DNA of 8,239 nucleotides from Candidatus Altarchaeales archaeon A3 (GTDB lineage: Archaea; Altiarchaeota; Altiarchaeia; Altiarchaeales; Altiarchaeaceae). Shown here in pieces: positions 6,551-8,239 of the stretch; the stretch's first letter is position 1; each line of letters opens with the position of its first letter. The notes under the pieces are model-generated. The model saw only the letters and a list, made by a program, of their open reading frames with translations, was not told the origin of the DNA and did no database searches. Position numbers and translations under genes: made by a program. The stretch spans positions 1 through 8,239 of the forward strand of contig MTER01000052.1 of NCBI GenBank assembly GCA_002083985.1. Direction: 5' to 3'.

Positions 6551-6748
6551 ATGAGCAATTATGAAATTTATTTACCCCAACTTATTGAGAAGTTACCAAA
6601 AATGAGAGCGAAAAATTCGATTTACGATGTGAATTTGAGTTTAGATGATGGTGAAGGTTGCAAATATAAAGGTTATTTGGGGTTTTATTTATATGGCTTT
6701 TTTATTTCTTTTAATTCAGACCATCGCATAAGAATACGCCCGCCATGA
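6551..6748 (+). pseudogene. Plus-strand gene fragment, start of an unknown protein
   Basis: From ATG 6551 the frame reads MSNYEIYLPQLIEKL, then MRAKNSIYDVNLSLDDGEGC, and ends at 6748 after overlapping the 3' end of the convergent gene by 64 bp. The open frame could start at 6488, adding a short hydrophobic lead. The first 15 residues and underlying DNA match the minus-strand fragment at 6323-6470. The part after 6684 is antisense to a gene and is probably not native, so I read this as a truncated 5' end. No Shine-Dalgarno is visible. It could still be expressed as a small protein, but I think that less likely. Confidence 0.42.
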
Positions 6749-7719
6749 TAAAATCTATATAGTTCATATCTGACCGTTATTCTCTTTTCTTTATCTACAT
6801 AGTAAACTTCTTCGCTATGTTTTTCTAAATGTTCTCTATCAGGGCCCGAAACACGAATTATTTTAATTTTAAAACACTCTATTTTATTTATTTTTTCAAA
6901 TCCTTCAACTATATAGTCCAGTCTATCTATGATGTTCCTATCTCCAAGATTCACATTAGCTTCTTGAATGAATGTTGTTTCTTCTTTTAAATATAACATC
7001 CAATTTTCTCGCAGATTTGCTGATGTAGAACACATAGCATTATTCTCTCCGAGAGGAATATGAGACATGTTAGAGGGATCATCTTTATTTACTCCAAGTA
7101 CACATCCTTCATATTTTTTAGGTTGATCTCGATCCCCAAGTTTTTTAGGTTTACCAAAATATATTTGTTTCACACTGCCATCATCTTTAGTTTCATAACA
7201 CAAAGGGTATAATTCATGACGATCTGACCGCAGTATGTAGTAATTGAGTCCGTTTATTTTTTCAATATTATCAACATGAATTACAACATCCAATTCAACA
7301 GGATCACATGTTATAGGTATGACGCTTCCTGAAAAAGGTTTATCATAAAGATGATAAATATAGGTCTCCCCTACATTTAATTGAGCATCCGATGTGGGTT
7401 TGAGTTTTTCAAAACTACTTACTTTATTTGTTACTGTTATTACTTTTTCTGTATTCTCAAATATTGTTGTATTTGCGGAAGTATTTGTTGTATTTGCGGA
7501 AGTATTTGTTGTATTTGCGGAAGTATTTGTTGTATTTGCGGAAGTATTTGTCGTATTTTCTATATAAAAATTATCTCCTGAATTGTTCTGATCTGTATTA
7601 TTATTTGCATAAATTTTTGTTGGTTTTTCATCATTAAATATTGTAATGTACATACCAGCCATTATTATTAATACAAATGCCACTAAAAATCCAATATATA
7701 TATTTAATTGATTAGTCAA
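6685..7719 (-). CDS. Single-anchor extracellular glycoprotein with sequon-rich stalk, paralogue of the 3855-2776 product
   Basis: This 344-residue protein begins with a membrane segment (about residues 8-28, GFLVAFVLIIMAGMYITI), then an Asn/Thr-rich stalk (about 38-90) holding eleven N-X-S/T sequons, nine of them in the NTSANTT repeat array or just before it. Two related modules follow, at about 116-190 (VGETYIYH, VDNIEKINGLNYYIL) and 239-325 (NWMLYLKEE, YIVEGFEKINKIECFKIKI, VYYVDKEKRITVRYE). These motifs line up in order with those of the 3855-2776 protein, so the two are paralogues. Several cysteines (138, 174, 206, 230, 282) could form disulfides. The start must be TTG 7719, the only start codon between the upstream TAA and the anchor; no Shine-Dalgarno is visible, and a TTTTAAAATTAAA stretch upstream could be the TATA region. 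The protein sits outside the membrane; its ligand is unknown. Confidence 0.83.
   Translation of the reverse strand: MTNQLNIYIGFLVAFVLIIMAGMYITIFNDEKPTKIYANNNTDQNNSGDNFYIENTTNTSANTTNTSANTTNTSANTTNTSANTTIFENTEKVITVTNKVSSFEKLKPTSDAQLNVGETYIYHLYDKPFSGSVIPITCDPVELDVVIHVDNIEKINGLNYYILRSDRHELYPLCYETKDDGSVKQIYFGKPKKLGDRDQPKKYEGCVLGVNKDDPSNMSHIPLGENNAMCSTSANLRENWMLYLKEETTFIQEANVNLGDRNIIDRLDYIVEGFEKINKIECFKIKIIRVSGPDREHLEKHSEEVYYVDKEKRITVRYELYRFYHGGRILMRWSELKEIKKPYK
7466..7549 (-). repeat. Four exact 21-bp tandem repeats encoding NTSANTT
   Basis: The unit GTTGTATTTGCGGAAGTATTT (plus strand) occurs at 7466, 7487, 7508 and 7529 without a mismatch, followed by a diverging partial copy. A 21-bp period keeps the frame, and each unit adds seven residues with two N-glycosylation sequons. 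Exact identity, including silent positions, suggests recent expansion and a length that may vary between strains. Confidence 0.92.
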
Positions 7720-7760
7720 TTTGTTGTTTAATAAACTCGTTTAATTTTAAAAGGATTTAA

Positions 7761-7790
7761 ATAAAATAATTAAAAAATAAAAAAAAGAAG
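7761..7790 (-). terminator. T-rich terminator candidate after the small secreted protein gene
   Basis: On the minus strand this reads CTTCTTTTTTTTATTTTTTA followed by more T-rich sequence, about 70 bp past the stop at 7859. Archaeal transcription ends at such T tracts without needing a hairpin. The tract also lies just upstream of the 7719 gene, so it separates the two units. Confidence 0.5.
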
Positions 7791-7858
7791 GTATTCCTTT
7801 CCAGATGTCTTTTAATAGTCATGGCTGGTTGCTATCTATTAAAGTATATTCTTAATCC

Positions 7859-8167
7859 TTAACAATATGCATATACATTATCGGTCCAACCATCTCCTGC
7901 TTCTGCGTGTGCTCCACATGTCTGGCCCCACCCATTGCTATCAGCATTCTTCGAGACAATATTTCCCCAAGCAGTTGCAGAGCTATAACCATAACCATTA
8001 TAATAACATTCTGCTACAACAGGATAGCTATATTGACTATAGTCGTCATCATAGACACCATGAGAACATCCTGTATAAACATAGGTATCTGCACTCACCG
8101 AACTCGCCATCATCCCAACCACTGCTATTCCTACCAACATTACTAATATTCCAGTTTTAAAATCCAT
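7859..8167 (-). CDS. Small secreted four-cysteine, Tyr/Gly-rich protein
   Basis: This 102-residue protein has a clear signal peptide: MDFKTG, hydrophobic core ILVMLVGIAVVGMMA, and a likely cut after SSVSA, leaving about 75 residues. The mature part is rich in Tyr, Gly, Ser and Asp and has four cysteines (TGCSHG, AECYYN, QTCGAH and the final residue), enough for two disulfides. It contains few basic residues (one Lys) and no anchor, so it is probably released or held by the cell wall. I do not recognise a family. ATG 8167 lacks a Shine-Dalgarno but has a TATA-like stretch at the right distance. Its own terminator candidate at 7761-7790 suggests a single-gene unit. Confidence 0.75.
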   Translation of the reverse strand: MDFKTGILVMLVGIAVVGMMASSVSADTYVYTGCSHGVYDDDYSQYSYPVVAECYYNGYGYSSATAWGNIVSKNADSNGWGQTCGAHAEAGDGWTDNVYAYC

Positions 8168-8205
8168 TTTGTTTTATGTGTAAATTTTTTTATTTAATTT
8201 TCCCG
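8168..8205 (-). promoter_or_regulatory. Candidate leaderless promoter of the small secreted protein gene
   Basis: On the minus strand AAAATTAAATAAAAAAATTT lies within about 35 bases of the ATG, with TTAAATAA about 22-29 bases upstream. This fits a TATA box for a leaderless transcript. Base composition makes it uncertain. Confidence 0.33.
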
Positions 8206-8239
8206 TTTCAGGGCTATTGCGTCATTCCAAGTGCATATC

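Larger units (their letters stand above)
5699..6684. other. Gene-poor stretch, 986 bp, with mobile-element and gene remnants
   Basis: I find no intact gene here on either strand. It holds a MITE (6152-6252) with its duplications, two homologous gene fragments facing each other head to head (6323-6470 and 6551-6748), two pairs of direct repeats each spaced 22 bp (5878-5912, 6313-6348), and perfect hairpins at 5749, 6062, 6090 and 6473. An imperfect one (8 of 9 pairs) lies at 6006-6034. The stretch looks like a site of repeated insertion and decay. Confidence 0.7.

Noticed and set aside
6425..6597. Third MITE bounded by GTAACTTCTC...GAGAAGTTAC
   Set aside because: Flanking 8-mers (ATATGATA and CAAAAATG) do not match, and homology appears to extend outside the termini, so an inverted gene duplication fits better.
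7466..7549. CRISPR-like regular repeats
   Set aside because: The units abut without spacers and stay in frame within a coding sequence, so this is a minisatellite.
7381..7637. Plus-strand open frames with repeated CCICGSI or LYLRKYL units
   Set aside because: They are antisense readings of the NTSANTT repeat array inside the 7719-6685 gene.
8205..8239. GTTTCAGGGC-like sequence (minus/plus edge) resembling the start of a CRISPR repeat
   Set aside because: Only one copy is present before the window ends, and nothing repeats, so it cannot be supported.

Overview
The window looks archaeal, with moderate confidence. It is AT-rich, and most genes lack a clear Shine-Dalgarno sequence but have AT-rich TATA-like stretches at about the position expected for leaderless transcripts. 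The predicted exported proteins carry many N-glycosylation sequons. The set of an ABC-2 permease, a single-anchor extracellular protein and a NEW3/COG1470-type membrane protein is typical of archaeal cell-surface loci. I cannot name the species.

All convincing genes are on the minus strand, so they read from high to low coordinates. At the right is a small secreted four-cysteine protein (8167-7859), then an anchored glycoprotein with a sequon-rich stalk (7719-6685). Next comes about 1 kb without an intact gene (5699-6684). It holds a transposon-like miniature element, two related gene fragments in inverted orientation, phased direct repeats and several perfect hairpins. A broken gene for a secreted cysteine-rich protein follows (5698-5076; two frameshifts and two stops). 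Then comes a surface module: an ABC-2 permease (4989-4006), an anchored extracellular protein (3855-2776) and a large NEW3-repeat membrane protein (2742-670). A YhcG/DUF1016-family gene (637 to beyond the left edge) starts 32 bp after the NEW3 gene and is cut by the window.

Three results stand out. (1) Two copies of an about 100-bp element with terminal inverted repeats lie in opposite orientations. Each is flanked by its own exact 8-bp direct duplication (AATTTATC and TAAATTTA), the mark of transposition, so this is a MITE. One copy sits where the promoter of the 3855-2776 gene would be. (2) The proteins at 3855-2776 and 7719-6685 are paralogues with the same layout: an N-terminal anchor, a low-complexity glycosylatable linker, and two copies of a beta-rich module ending in a [WY][IV]DKEKRI motif. 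(3) The permease has no ATPase in the window, although all other parts of the usual surface module are next to it.

The intact proteins probably act at or outside the cytoplasmic membrane. The permease would need an ATPase encoded elsewhere, and the two anchored proteins could be its extracytoplasmic partners. This functional link rests on gene order only.
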